Part shown: one piece after another, positions 15,782 through 24,096 of the stretch
Layout: the number at the start of each line of letters is the position of its first letter
Numbering within the stretch: position 1 is the first letter of the stretch
NCBI GenBank assembly: GCA_040401695.1
Contig: JBBANY010000017.1
Location: forward strand, 1-36,438
DNA: 36,438 nucleotides
Direction: 5' to 3'
Origin: F1-20-MAGs119 sp040401695
GTDB lineage: Bacteria > Actinomycetota > Acidimicrobiia > Acidimicrobiales > Ilumatobacteraceae
Notes under the pieces: model-generated
What the model was told of the DNA's origin: nothing
What the model saw: the letters and a program-made list of their open reading frames with translations, nothing else
Database searches by the model: none
Made by a program: the position numbers and the translations under genes

Positions 15782-17125
15782 TCAGCCGATGCTGCGGAGT
15801 TTCAGTGCGTGCGCGGCTTCGTGGAAGCGGTGTCGGATCCGCTCTTCATCGACGCCAATGACCTCGCGATTCTCCATCAACAATCGGCCGTTGACGATGC
15901 TGTGCCGCACGTCGTCCGCCCGTGACGAATAGACGAGGGCGGCACGCGGGTCGTACACCGGCTGGGTGTGAGCCGTGTCGAGGTCGACGACGATCACGTC
16001 GGCCTTGGCACCGACTTCGAGGCGTCCGGTGTCGGGTCGGTGCATGGCAAGCGCGCCTTGAGCGGTACTCATTTCGAGGATCTCACCGATCTTCAGGAAC
16101 TCGACATCCTCGGTGACCGTCTTGTGAATGAGACCCGCAAATTTCATTTCCTCGAAGATGTCGCTCGAGTTGTGGCTGGCCGGTCCGTCGGTTGCCAAGC
16201 CGACGGTGATGCCCGCGGCCATGACCGCGCGCAGCGGCATCGTGCCCGAACCCAACTTTGCGTTGCTGACCGGACAGTGGGCGACCTTGGTGCCCGTGCG
16301 GGCGAGAATCGCTATGTCGCGGTCGTCGAGGCTGGAGCAGTGCGCCGCGGTCACGTCGGGTCCGAGAAAGCCGAGGCTGTCGAGCCACTGGACGGGGCGC
16401 ATGCCGTAGTTCTCCATCGTGTACGCCACCTCTTGTCGACCTTCGGAGAGATGCGTGTGGACCGACACATGCAGGGCGTCGGCGAGCCGTCGCACCTCGT
16501 GCCACATGTCGGCACCACACGAATAAACGGCGTGGGGTGAGAGAGCAATGTGCAACAATCCGTCACGGGTGTCATGGTGTTCGGCGACGATGTCGGCGAA
16601 GCCCGCCATCGTCCGGTGCGAATAGTCGGTGCGCGGTGCGTACAACCCGCGGTCGGCGAACCCGTAGCCGAGGGTTGCCCGCAGCGGGATTTCTTGCAGA
16701 GCATCCATCTGAGGTTCGACGTCGTACGCATCGAAGTGTTCGTTGAATGAGGTGATGCCCGCCTTCAGCATTTCGAGGTCGCCGCACAGACTCGCCCAGT
16801 AGAGAGTGTCGTGGTCGAAGTTGCGCTTCAGATTCCACATGGTCTGCAGCCACTCGAAGAGCAGAACGTCTTCGAGCAATCCGCGCAACAGCAGGTTCGA
16901 CGCCACGTGGGTGTGGCTGTTCGCGAAGCCTGGCATGACGACCGAACCCCGAGCGTCGATGACCTTCTTCGCGCCCGACACGTCGGTCGCCGAATCACCG
17001 ACAGCGGTAATGGAGTTACCGGTGATCGTGACGACGCCCGATTCGATGTCGGGCTGGCCACCCATCGGCAGAACCGTCCCGTTGATGATGGCGATGTCAC
17101 AGGCCACTTTGTCAGCCCCAGACAC
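15782..17125 (-). CDS. Amidohydrolase-superfamily deaminase (MtaD/SsnA/ATZ-TRZ type)
   Basis: This 447-aa enzyme has the full metal-ligand set of the deaminase branch: His71 and His73 (GFANSHTHVASNLLLRG), His225 (HTHLSEGRQE), His262 (AHCSSLDD) and Asp313 (ATDGPASHNSSD). The HCPVSNAKLGSG block is shared with 5-methylthioadenosine/S-adenosylhomocysteine deaminases and triazine hydrolases. The reaction is therefore likely hydrolytic deamination of an N-heterocycle, in the cytoplasm. GTG 17125 overlaps the upstream SnoaL-like gene by 14 bases; GTG 17107 is an alternative start beyond that gene's stop. Substrate is unknown: MtaD-type and guanine-type remain possible. Confidence 0.87.
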   Translation of the reverse strand: MSGADKVACDIAIINGTVLPMGGQPDIESGVVTITGNSITAVGDSATDVSGAKKVIDARGSVVMPGFANSHTHVASNLLLRGLLEDVLLFEWLQTMWNLKRNFDHDTLYWASLCGDLEMLKAGITSFNEHFDAYDVEPQMDALQEIPLRATLGYGFADRGLYAPRTDYSHRTMAGFADIVAEHHDTRDGLLHIALSPHAVYSCGADMWHEVRRLADALHVSVHTHLSEGRQEVAYTMENYGMRPVQWLDSLGFLGPDVTAAHCSSLDDRDIAILARTGTKVAHCPVSNAKLGSGTMPLRAVMAAGITVGLATDGPASHNSSDIFEEMKFAGLIHKTVTEDVEFLKIGEILEMSTAQGALAMHRPDTGRLEVGAKADVIVVDLDTAHTQPVYDPRAALVYSSRADDVRHSIVNGRLLMENREVIGVDEERIRHRFHEAAHALKLRSIG

Positions 17126-17471
17126 CGGGTTGGATCGACGAGTTCCACGTTTCGGTGATCTTGCCGTTCACCACGCGAAAGATCTCGACGCCGCTGACCG
17201 TCTGCACGTCATCGACATTCCCGAAGGTGATGTTGTAGGCGCTGGCGACGTGCGTTCCGTCATCAACGAGGACCACATTGTCGAACTGCATGGTTGAGGC
17301 ACGTGCGAGGAAGTCGCGGACGCGCGCGACGTTCTCTTCGATCGACATCGTCACGAGATGGCCGTGCTCATGACGCAGGCAGGGGTCGGCGATGTAGTCG
17401 CGCGCCGCTTCGGGGTTGCGTGCCATGTAGACATCGTCGGTGTAACGCTGCAAAAAGTCGGTCAGGCTCAT
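17112..17471 (-). CDS. SnoaL/NTF2-like small protein
   Basis: The 119-aa product from ATG 17471 resembles SnoaL-like NTF2-fold proteins: a helical start (LTDFLQRYTDDVYMARN), HEHGHLVTMSIEENVARVRDFLA, then strands NVVLVDDGTHVASAYNITF and GVEIFRVVNGKITETWNS, the family's C-terminal signature. Members are cyclases, isomerases, hydratases or ligand-binding proteins. It sits just upstream of the amidohydrolase on the same strand with a 14-base overlap, so the two may share substrate metabolism. No catalytic residues can be assigned. Longer frame extensions (to 17534) precede a more natural ATG. Confidence 0.8.
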   Translation of the reverse strand: MSLTDFLQRYTDDVYMARNPEAARDYIADPCLRHEHGHLVTMSIEENVARVRDFLARASTMQFDNVVLVDDGTHVASAYNITFGNVDDVQTVSGVEIFRVVNGKITETWNSSIQPGVWG

Positions 17472-17585
17472 GATGGCGAGGTTATATCGGTGGCGCTCCG
17501 TGAGATTCTGTCGTTCAAGCCATCTCTCCGTCATCCGTTGTTGTTTGGGACGTCAACTCGTAGACGTACTGTGGGTCGTGTGAGG

Positions 17586-18722
17586 ATGGATCAGCGGCGT
17601 GTTGGTTTCGGCAGGATTCTGCTGGAGTGGGGGCGCATGGGTGTCACCGGTTTCGGTGGTCCACCAGCACACATTGCGTTACTTCGCCGGCTCTGTGTTG
17701 AGAAGAACGACTGGATTTCCGAGCGAGAATTCGAAGATTCGATCGCTGCGTGCAACCTGCTGCCTGGGCCCGCGTCGACACAACTCGCGATTCATTCCGC
17801 ATACCGGGTCGGGGGCATAGTGGGTGCCGTCGTTGGCGGTTTGGCGTTCATCATTCCGGGGCTCATCGCAATCATTGCCTTGGCTGCGTTGTTCCTTGCC
17901 GAATCTCCACCCGAATTGGTCCTTGCTCTCGGAGCAGGAGCCGCTTCGGCCGTGCCTGCAGTTGCGGTCAGTGCCGGTGTCGGCTTGGCGCGCCCGAGCT
18001 GGACGAATGCATCGAGGCACATGCGTTGGGTCATCTTCGTGCTGTTCGGCGCGGTAGCAGCCGCAGCAACAGGGCCGTACGTGGTCTTGGTGCTGTTGAT
18101 GTGTGGTTTCGCGGAGATCACCGCAACGCGCGCGGGTCATTCATCGGCGTCGCCGTTTGTTCTTGGAGCGATCAGTGTGACGACGACAGGCGGCCTATCG
18201 GCTCTTGTGTGGACTGCATTCAAAGTCGGTGCTCTGTCGTACGGTGGTGGTTTCGTGATCATTCCGTTGATGCAGAACGATGCAGTGTCCGTCCACCACT
18301 GGATGACGGAATCCCAGTTCCTGAACGCCGTTGCGCTGGGGCAGGTGACGCCCGGGCCCGTTGTCTTGACGGTGGCCGTCGTGGGCTATGCCGCAGCAGG
18401 CATCGGTGGCGCCATGATGGCCGCCGCCGTCGCTTTTGGTCCTTCGTTCGTCTTTGTCCTTGTGGGCGGGCGACACTTCGACACGTTGCGCAGAAATACC
18501 GATGTGCAGGGATTTCTCCGAGGTGCGGGACCGGCCGCAATCGGGGCGATTCTCGGGGCAGCGATTCCTCTTGCTCTTGCACTTGATCACGCATGGCAGG
18601 TTGGTGTGCTCATTGCGGCGATCATCTGGACGGTCTCGCTTCGCAAGGGGGTTGTCTCGTGTCTGCTCTTGGCCGCGGTAGTTGGCGCCGCTGTCATGGT
18701 TTTCGGTGGGTCGGTAGCGTGA
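17586..18722 (+). CDS. chrA: ChrA-type chromate transporter
   Basis: A 378-aa bidomain (long) chromate-ion transporter with about ten to twelve hydrophobic segments. The first half has GVTGFGGPPAHIALL and CNLLPGPASTQLAIH. The second repeats the pattern with FKVGALSYGGGFVIIPLMQ and ALGQVTPGPVVLTVAVVGY, a duplication typical of long ChrA. It would export chromate or a related oxyanion. ATG 17586 matches the family start; GTG 17580 or 17571 are alternatives, and the frame stays open far upstream across the divergent gene. The 114 bases separating it from the SnoaL-like gene (17472-17585) hold the divergent promoters; I saw no clear box. No ChrB regulator is nearby. Confidence 0.9.
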   Translation: MDQRRVGFGRILLEWGRMGVTGFGGPPAHIALLRRLCVEKNDWISEREFEDSIAACNLLPGPASTQLAIHSAYRVGGIVGAVVGGLAFIIPGLIAIIALAALFLAESPPELVLALGAGAASAVPAVAVSAGVGLARPSWTNASRHMRWVIFVLFGAVAAAATGPYVVLVLLMCGFAEITATRAGHSSASPFVLGAISVTTTGGLSALVWTAFKVGALSYGGGFVIIPLMQNDAVSVHHWMTESQFLNAVALGQVTPGPVVLTVAVVGYAAAGIGGAMMAAAVAFGPSFVFVLVGGRHFDTLRRNTDVQGFLRGAGPAAIGAILGAAIPLALALDHAWQVGVLIAAIIWTVSLRKGVVSCLLLAAVVGAAVMVFGGSVA

Positions 18723-18726
18723 AGCC

Positions 18727-19620
18727 GTGAGCGAAACAACGACGCTTCGGATTTCGAGATGGGTGAGTGGCGTGCCCCAACAGGTGTGGGACGCGTACAC
18801 ATCCCCCGATTTGTTCGTTCGATTCTTCGCACCCGACGGATTATCGATTCCCATCGAGAGTGTGCATCTCGAACCGCACCCGGGGGGTCGTTGGGAATGC
18901 ACGATGGTGTTCGACGAGTCGGGCGAAGAACACCCCAATATCGGCACGTTCACAGCGGTCGACCCGCCACACGGCTTCTCGGCATTCGAACCGAGCGTTG
19001 GCTTGACATCGGTGCAAACTTTCTCTGACGACCAAAAGGGAACCCTGATTGAGATCGTTCAACACGACGTTCCCGCTGAATACGCAGCCCCAGAAGTCCC
19101 GTTCCACTTCAACACGTGTTTCGACAAGCTCGAGTCACTGTTCGCCGAACCTGAAAGCAAAGTGGTCGTGTCGACCCACATCGCGGCGTCTGCTGAACAG
19201 GTGTGGGAGTTGGTCAGCGACGTGAACCTGCCGTCCCGATTTTCGGCCGAACTTGTGCGAGCCGAGTGGGAGGGAGAACCCGGAGTCGGTGCGGTGATTC
19301 GCGGCTACATGAACCTCAACGGACGAGAATGGGACACCCAGTCGGTCGTCATCGACTGGCGACCCAACGAAGGCTTCATGTGGTCGGTGTACGGACCCGA
19401 GAAACCGGTTGCCGAATGGGGTTTTCGTATCACCCCACTGGGCGATGACGTTCTCTTGGCTATGCACGCGCGGCTCGGACCCGCGCGCAGCGGTTTGACG
19501 GCAGCAATTGACGCACAACCCGAGAAACGTGATGAAATCATCGCATCGCGAATGGCGACATGGCGAAAGAACATGGTCGCCACCATTGGTGGCGTGAAAG
19601 ACCTCGCCGAGCGGCGCTGA
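18727..19620 (+). CDS. Double SRPBCC (AHSA1/START-like) domain protein
   Basis: This 297-aa protein from GTG 18727 holds two SRPBCC domains in tandem. The first (about 1-145) starts RWVSGVPQQVWDAYTSPDLF and contains PHPGGRWEC and FTAVDPPHGFSAFE, typical of AHSA1/CalC-like proteins. The second (about 146-297) starts VSTHIAASAEQVWELVSDVN and has GVGAVIRGYMN and WEFRI-like strands, closer to polyketide-cyclase/SRPBCC. The fold binds hydrophobic ligands; no enzymatic residues are evident. It follows chrA by four bases and is likely co-transcribed. Its stop abuts the convergent peroxidase gene directly. Confidence 0.8.
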   Translation: MSETTTLRISRWVSGVPQQVWDAYTSPDLFVRFFAPDGLSIPIESVHLEPHPGGRWECTMVFDESGEEHPNIGTFTAVDPPHGFSAFEPSVGLTSVQTFSDDQKGTLIEIVQHDVPAEYAAPEVPFHFNTCFDKLESLFAEPESKVVVSTHIAASAEQVWELVSDVNLPSRFSAELVRAEWEGEPGVGAVIRGYMNLNGREWDTQSVVIDWRPNEGFMWSVYGPEKPVAEWGFRITPLGDDVLLAMHARLGPARSGLTAAIDAQPEKRDEIIASRMATWRKNMVATIGGVKDLAERR

Positions 19621-20166
19621 CTACTTGGCGAGTTCGGCGTCGATGGCCGCGACGATCGTGGGATCATCGGGAGTCATCGTGGGTGCGAAGCGGGCCACGA
19701 CCTCGCCGTTCTTGCCGACGAGGAACTTTTCGAAGTTCCACAACACGTCGGGATCCTGGTTCGGAGTCATGCCGAAACCCTTGAGCCGATCGCGGAAGGC
19801 ATCGGGATCACCCTGCGCGCGCGGTGCGGCGCCGGTGAGCTCTTTGTACAGCGGGTGCTGGTCGTCGCCAACCACGCTGATCTTTTCGAACATCGGAAAC
19901 TTGACCGAGTAGGTGAGCGAGCAGAACTCGGCGATCTCAGCGTTCGAGCCCGGTTCCTGCGCACCGAAGTTGTTGGCGGGGAAACCAAGGACTGCGAAGC
20001 CCTTGTCCTTCTTGTCTTCGTAGATCTTCTCGAGCGCCTCGTACTGCGGGGTGAGGCCACACTTCGAGGCGACGTTGACGACGAGGAGGACGTTGCCGGC
20101 GAAGTCCTTCAGGGACGACGGCTTGCCGTCAATGGTCTTCACGGGGATGTTTTGGATGCTGGACAT
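19621..20166 (-). CDS. Glutathione peroxidase-family (thiol) peroxidase
   Basis: The 181-aa enzyme reduces peroxides, probably with thioredoxin as donor in this lineage. The catalytic tetrad is readable: Cys36 (NVASKCGLTP), Gln70 (NNFGAQEPG), Trp143 and Asn144 (LWNFEKFLV). The peroxidatic position is an ordinary Cys codon, unlike the nearby redoxin with TGA. Cys81 (AEFCSLTY) may be the resolving cysteine. The start is ATG 20166 (MSSIQNIPVK), where the family starts; the frame upstream to 20286 overlaps the divergent monooxygenase. Length is typical for bacterial GPx (160-185). Confidence 0.92.
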   Translation of the reverse strand: MSSIQNIPVKTIDGKPSSLKDFAGNVLLVVNVASKCGLTPQYEALEKIYEDKKDKGFAVLGFPANNFGAQEPGSNAEIAEFCSLTYSVKFPMFEKISVVGDDQHPLYKELTGAAPRAQGDPDAFRDRLKGFGMTPNQDPDVLWNFEKFLVGKNGEVVARFAPTMTPDDPTIVAAIDAELAK

Positions 20167-20221
20167 GGGGCGCAAACTACCTGCTTGCGGGCCCGCACGT
20201 ACACTCGCGCCGGTGGGGTAT

Positions 20222-20592
20222 ATGGACGAACGCACCCCGGGAGTCCGTGAGGCGGTGGAGACCGCCGACCTTCGTGTTCTTCTCATGTCGTTGCACCACG
20301 TGACCGGCGACGAGCGTTGGTTGGAGGCTCCTTATCTGCCGCGTCGAGACGTGCGGATCATCGCTGACGAGACCGCCGGCCTCGCACCGGGTATAGCCGA
20401 CGAGATTCGATCGGCGGCGGTTGAGTGTTGGGGAACCGAGCCCGCGATCAACGTTCCCGGTGACGAACGGATGATGCGGATGATGGCGGCGTGTCTGGGC
20501 CACGAAGTACCGCACGAATACATCGGAATGATGCGGGAAGAGATGGGTTTTGCTTCGCGCGACGTCGAGCTCGACTCGTCGACGACTTTCCC
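20222..20592 (+). CDS. Flavin monooxygenase (Baeyer-Villiger type), N-terminal part up to the assembly gap
   Basis: From ATG 20222 this 5' part reads about 123 codons into the N run. It contains the helical N-terminal region of a known BVMO subgroup: REAVETADLRVLLMSLHH, TGDERWLEAPYLPRRDVRII, then IGMMREEMGFASRDVEL. GTG 20213 is an alternative start. It continues beyond the gap as the FAD-binding part at 20603-22118. Left and right frames join exactly if the Ns are removed, so the gap is probably zero or a multiple of three bases. The divergent peroxidase start lies 55 bases away. Confidence 0.82.
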
Positions 20593-20602
20593 NNNNNNNN
20601 NN
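20593..20602. other. Assembly gap (10 N) within the flavin monooxygenase
   Basis: Ten N characters, a scaffold placeholder rather than a measured length. Codon phase on both sides is consistent with no missing bases (CC before, C after, making one proline codon). Confidence 0.95.
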
Positions 20603-22118
20603 CGAGTGGGAGGCGGACCTCGATGCGTTGGTCGTCGGCGCGGGACCGAGTGGCATCGCGATGTCGGTGCGACTCCAACGTCTGGGTGTGCGGCATGTGA
20701 TCGTCGAGAAGTCGACATCGGTCGGGGGAGTGTGGCGTGAGAATACATACCCCGGATGCGCCGTCGACACTCCGAACCACTCGTATTCGTTCTCTTTTGC
20801 GCCGCCGAACCGGTGGTCACGCTTCTTTGCGCCGCAGCCGGAACTGCGTGAGTACATGGAACGCGTCGCCGACGAATTCGACGTTGTGCCACGTGTCCGC
20901 TTCGCAACCGAGCTGGTGGGCGCCCGCTGGGTGGAGGCCGATGGCAAGTGGGAGGTCGATCTCGATTGTCCAGAGGGTCGGTGCACCGAGAGGTACTCCT
21001 TTCTCATCAGCGCGATCGGGCAACTGCACGTGCCCAAGACGCCGCACTTCCCCGGTCTCGGGACTTTCGAAGGCCTCGCATTCCATACTGCGCTGTGGCC
21101 CGCGGATGTCGATCTGCGGGGAAAACGTGTGGGTGTCGTCGGTACGGGTGCGACGTCGATGCAGGTGGTGCCGGCGATCGTCGACGATGTTTCGTCGTTG
21201 GTCGTGTTCCAGCGCACTCCACAGTGGGCACGACCGGTCGAGCGGTACCACGACCCGATTCCCGACGGTGTGCAATGGATGCTCGACCATTACCCCTACT
21301 ACGCGCAGTGGTATCGCTTCACGATGACGTGGCGTTTTGCCGACGGATTACATCCGTACATTCAGAAAGATCCGTCGTGGGAGTTTCCCGAGCGTGCGGT
21401 GAACAAGAAGAACGACCTTCACCGCGAAGAGATGGTGCGCCACATGGCGACCGAGTTGGCCGGCCGTGACGAGCTCTTTGCAAAATGCCTGCCCGACTAT
21501 CCGCCCTACGGTAAGCGAATTCTTCTCGACAACCGGTGGTTCGCGGCGTTGAGGAAGCCGCACGTCGAGCTGGTCACCGAGGCGATCGAACGCGTCGTGC
21601 CCGCCGGTGTGACGACGACGAGTGGGCAGCTGCACGAACTCGACGTGATCGTTCTTGCGACGGGTTTCGAGGTGACACAGATGGCCTCACGCTTGAACAT
21701 CACCGGTCGAGACGGCCTCGACTTGCGCGACGCATGGGCTGATGCGAATCCTTATGCATACCTGGGTATTTCGGTACCGGGTTTCCCGAACATGTTCCTG
21801 TTGCAGGGGCCGAACACGGGCCTCGGGCACGGTGGCAGCGCGATCTTTCAGTCGGAATGCCAGGCACGACACATCACGGCATGCATGGCGCGCATCGTCG
21901 AACAAGGAGCGCGGGTGATCGAGGCCGACCACGACGCGACGGAAGCGAACATCGCCGCCACCGACGCCGCACACGCGCGGATGATCTGGACGCACCCCGG
22001 AATGTCGACTTACTACCGCAATGCGAATGGCCGAGTTGTCACCGTGATGCCGTGGAGACTCGTCGACTACTGGCAGATGACACATGAACTTCTCGACGGG
22101 ACGTATCACCTGCGCTGA
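20603..22118 (+). CDS. Flavin monooxygenase (Baeyer-Villiger type), C-terminal part
   Basis: This part carries the catalytic core: the FAD dinucleotide motif VVGAGPSGIAMSV, GGVWRENTYPGCAVDTPNHSY (a typical flavin-loop block), the BVMO fingerprint FEGLAFHTALWP (FxGxxxHxxxWP), and a second Rossmann motif VVGTGATSMQVVPAI for NADPH. DVIVLATGFEVTQ and LLQGPNTGLGHGG follow. The enzyme inserts oxygen next to a ketone using NADPH, O2 and FAD, giving an ester or lactone; substrate is unknown. With the 5' part the protein is about 628 aa, the size of long-form BVMOs. Its 3' end overlaps the convergent histidine-kinase gene by 80 bases. Confidence 0.88.
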
Positions 22119-22710
22119 CGACGAGCGGAACACACCATTCGACGACGGTGCCACCACCCGCAGCATCGCGGAACGTGCACGAACCACCGTTGCGGTCCGC
22201 ACGTACGCGGAGATTTGCCAGACCGTTTCCGCGTCGGCCCGTCGGCGAGATGCCGACTCCGTCATCACGGACCGTGAAGCGCACCGTCGTCGGACCCATG
22301 GTCAGCGATACCCGAACTCGTGAAGCCCGGGCGTGACGTGCCACATTCGAGAGACTTTCACGGACGGCATGGACGATGTCGCTGGCGAGAGTGACATCCG
22401 TGATGGCGTCGACTCGAGGGTCGATGGAGCAACGTGGATGGAAGCCCAACGCGATCGATGCATCGGCGACCGTGTCGGCAAGGGTCTCGAGAAGGCTGTG
22501 ACTGTGGGCCGCTGCTTCGGGTCGCGCCAGTTCTCGCATGCGGACAATGATCCGTCCCTGCAACTCGGAGAGTCGTCGAATCTCGGCCTCGAGGTCGGGC
22601 GGAACACGGGTGGCCAGGACATCGAGTCGTAGCCGCGTTGCAAACACATCCTGCAGTGGTCCATCGTGAAGATCGCGGGCAACGCGCTCGGCGAAATCAA
22701 CGACATTCAC
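22039..22710 (-). CDS. Orphan histidine kinase lacking a sensor domain (HisKA_3/HATPase)
   Basis: From GTG 22710 (TTG 22743 is an alternative) this gives 223 aa. The phospho-acceptor block is FAERVARDLHDGPLQDVF with His15, the NarL/DegS-type HisKA_3 form. The ATPase domain has the N box ESLSNVARHARA, the G1 box DDGVGI and the G2 box GNGLANLRVRAD, ending GGTVVEWCVPL. There is no membrane segment, PAS, GAF or other input domain in front, and no response-regulator gene nearby, so its signal and partner are unknown. It could be a stand-alone kinase or a truncated one. The ORF runs 80 bases into the 3' end of the monooxygenase on the other strand. Confidence 0.75.
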   Translation of the reverse strand: MNVVDFAERVARDLHDGPLQDVFATRLRLDVLATRVPPDLEAEIRRLSELQGRIIVRMRELARPEAAAHSHSLLETLADTVADASIALGFHPRCSIDPRVDAITDVTLASDIVHAVRESLSNVARHARASRVRVSLTMGPTTVRFTVRDDGVGISPTGRRGNGLANLRVRADRNGGSCTFRDAAGGGTVVEWCVPLVVSAGDTSRREVHVSSASSRRVSTASR

Positions 22711-22752
22711 ATCAACGAAAAATACGTACCGCTGTTGTGTCAATCAACGAAC

Positions 22753-22770
22753 ATCTGTCGCCAAACAGAT
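22753..22770 (-). terminator. Hairpin after the MFS gene
   Basis: ATCTGT-TTGGCG-ACAGAT forms a 6-bp stem with a 6-base loop, 10 bases after the MFS stop codon and just before the kinase gene. There is no T tract, so it may instead be a regulatory dyad. Weak call. Confidence 0.3.
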
Positions 22771-22780
22771 ATACCCCGCG

Positions 22781-24067
22781 TCAATGTGCGCTGAGTGAAC
22801 GTTTCTGGGTTGGTACACCCGTACCGATCGCAACGAGAACCGCCGCGATGACGATGCAGACAAAGAACCATGTCGCAAGTGGTCGGATCGTTCCGTCGAA
22901 GCGGTCGCTGGCGAAACCGCCGAGCAGTGCGCCGCCTGCGGTTGTCACTGTTGCCATGACGCTCGACGCAGTGCCTGCGATGTGGGCGACGGGTGACATT
23001 GCGGCGGTGTTGCACAGTGGGCCGAGACCCTGGGCGATCGGCACGACGAGGAGCATTGCCAACATGTACAGCCAAAACGCGGGGGATCCGTCGGAGAACC
23101 AAGCGATCGCGAGGAAAAAGCCGGCGCTGGCGATGGCGAGAGCGACGAGGCGCCGGATCAATGGGATGTTGCCGTGGGTTCGGACGAGGCGGGCGTTGTT
23201 CAACGCGTTCATCGAGAAGGCAAATGCGACGCATCCGAAGATGAGCGGGAACCACGGCCCGTAGCCGTAGACGTCTTCGATGATTACCTCTGACCCCGCG
23301 AGATAGGCGGTGAGCACGGAAAAGAGGAACATCACCGCGAGTGTGAAGGTGACCGTCTGGCGATGCGTCACCACTTCGCGTGCGGCCTGTCCCACCGAGC
23401 GCCAGGTGAAGGGTCGGCGGCGTTCGAGCGCGAGCGTCTCGGGGAGTCTCCGTGACCAGATGAGAAGAAGAGTGGCGAGGATGGCCGGACAGACGAAGAC
23501 CGAACGCCACGGAAAGACCATGAGGAGGAGTGCTCCGAAGCCCGGGGCGAGAATCGGCACGAGGAGAAACACGGCCATGATCGTCGACATGAGGCGTGCC
23601 ATCGTGTCGCCCTCGTATCGGTCACGGATCATCGCCGTTGCGATCGCGCGGGGTGCACCGGCCGCGAGCCCCCACACGAACCGGGACACCTTGATCCAAC
23701 CCCACGACGGCGCGAGGCACGAGACGAGGGCGCAGACGATGTAGAGAATCGTGCCGATCACGAGCGGTTTTTTCCGCCCAAAGCGGTCGGATGCCGGGCC
23801 GTACAGCCACGGACCGATCGCCACGCCGAGGAAGAACGCGGTGACGATCCAGCCGACTTCGGTGGAGTCGGGCGACATGCCGAACTCGCGGCGCATGTCG
23901 GGGAACGCAGGCAGCATGATGTCGATCGCGAGGGCACCCATCGCCATGAAGGCGGTGACCATTGCAATGAACTCTTTGTTGCCAGCGGTCTTTCGACCGG
24001 TGTTGCCGGCGGTCTTTCGACCGGTGTTGCCAGCTGTCAAGGTGCCGTCAACGTCCCCCGATGTCAC
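22781..24067 (-). CDS. MFS transporter, DHA1 (Bcr/CflA-like) family
   Basis: The 428-aa protein has twelve apparent membrane segments. Motif A is GPASDRFGRKKPL and a central loop contains RRLPETLALERRR, as in Bcr/CflA drug exporters. It begins with an unusual repetitive, Lys/Gly-rich tail (AGNTGRKT twice, encoded by a 24-bp tandem repeat at 23979-24034) before the first helix EFIAMVTAFMAMGALAIDIML. The likely function is proton-driven export of a small molecule. It lies 29 bases behind the SDR gene and is likely co-transcribed with it and the kinase. Start is at 24067; shorter starts after the repeat are conceivable. Confidence 0.88.
   Translation of the reverse strand: MTSGDVDGTLTAGNTGRKTAGNTGRKTAGNKEFIAMVTAFMAMGALAIDIMLPAFPDMRREFGMSPDSTEVGWIVTAFFLGVAIGPWLYGPASDRFGRKKPLVIGTILYIVCALVSCLAPSWGWIKVSRFVWGLAAGAPRAIATAMIRDRYEGDTMARLMSTIMAVFLLVPILAPGFGALLLMVFPWRSVFVCPAILATLLLIWSRRLPETLALERRRPFTWRSVGQAAREVVTHRQTVTFTLAVMFLFSVLTAYLAGSEVIIEDVYGYGPWFPLIFGCVAFAFSMNALNNARLVRTHGNIPLIRRLVALAIASAGFFLAIAWFSDGSPAFWLYMLAMLLVVPIAQGLGPLCNTAAMSPVAHIAGTASSVMATVTTAGGALLGGFASDRFDGTIRPLATWFFVCIVIAAVLVAIGTGVPTQKRSLSAH
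23979..24034. repeat. 24-bp tandem repeat, about 2.3 copies, in the MFS 5' end
   Basis: Copies start at 23979 and 24003, with a partial copy at 24027. The two full copies differ at one base (A/G). In frame they encode repeats of TAGNTGRK on the cytoplasmic tail before the first membrane helix. Confidence 0.85.
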
Positions 24068-24096
24068 GGATCCAAACTAGGTGAGGCGCACACGCA

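Noticed and set aside
20550..20740. Two different reading frames crossing the first N run, suggesting a frameshift
   Set aside because: The 10 Ns are a placeholder; the frames join when the Ns are removed.
22738..22743. TTGACA at the kinase 5' end as a -35 box
   Set aside because: No convincing -10 hexamer at 16-18 bases spacing, so I did not list it as a promoter; it only makes the TTG start less likely.
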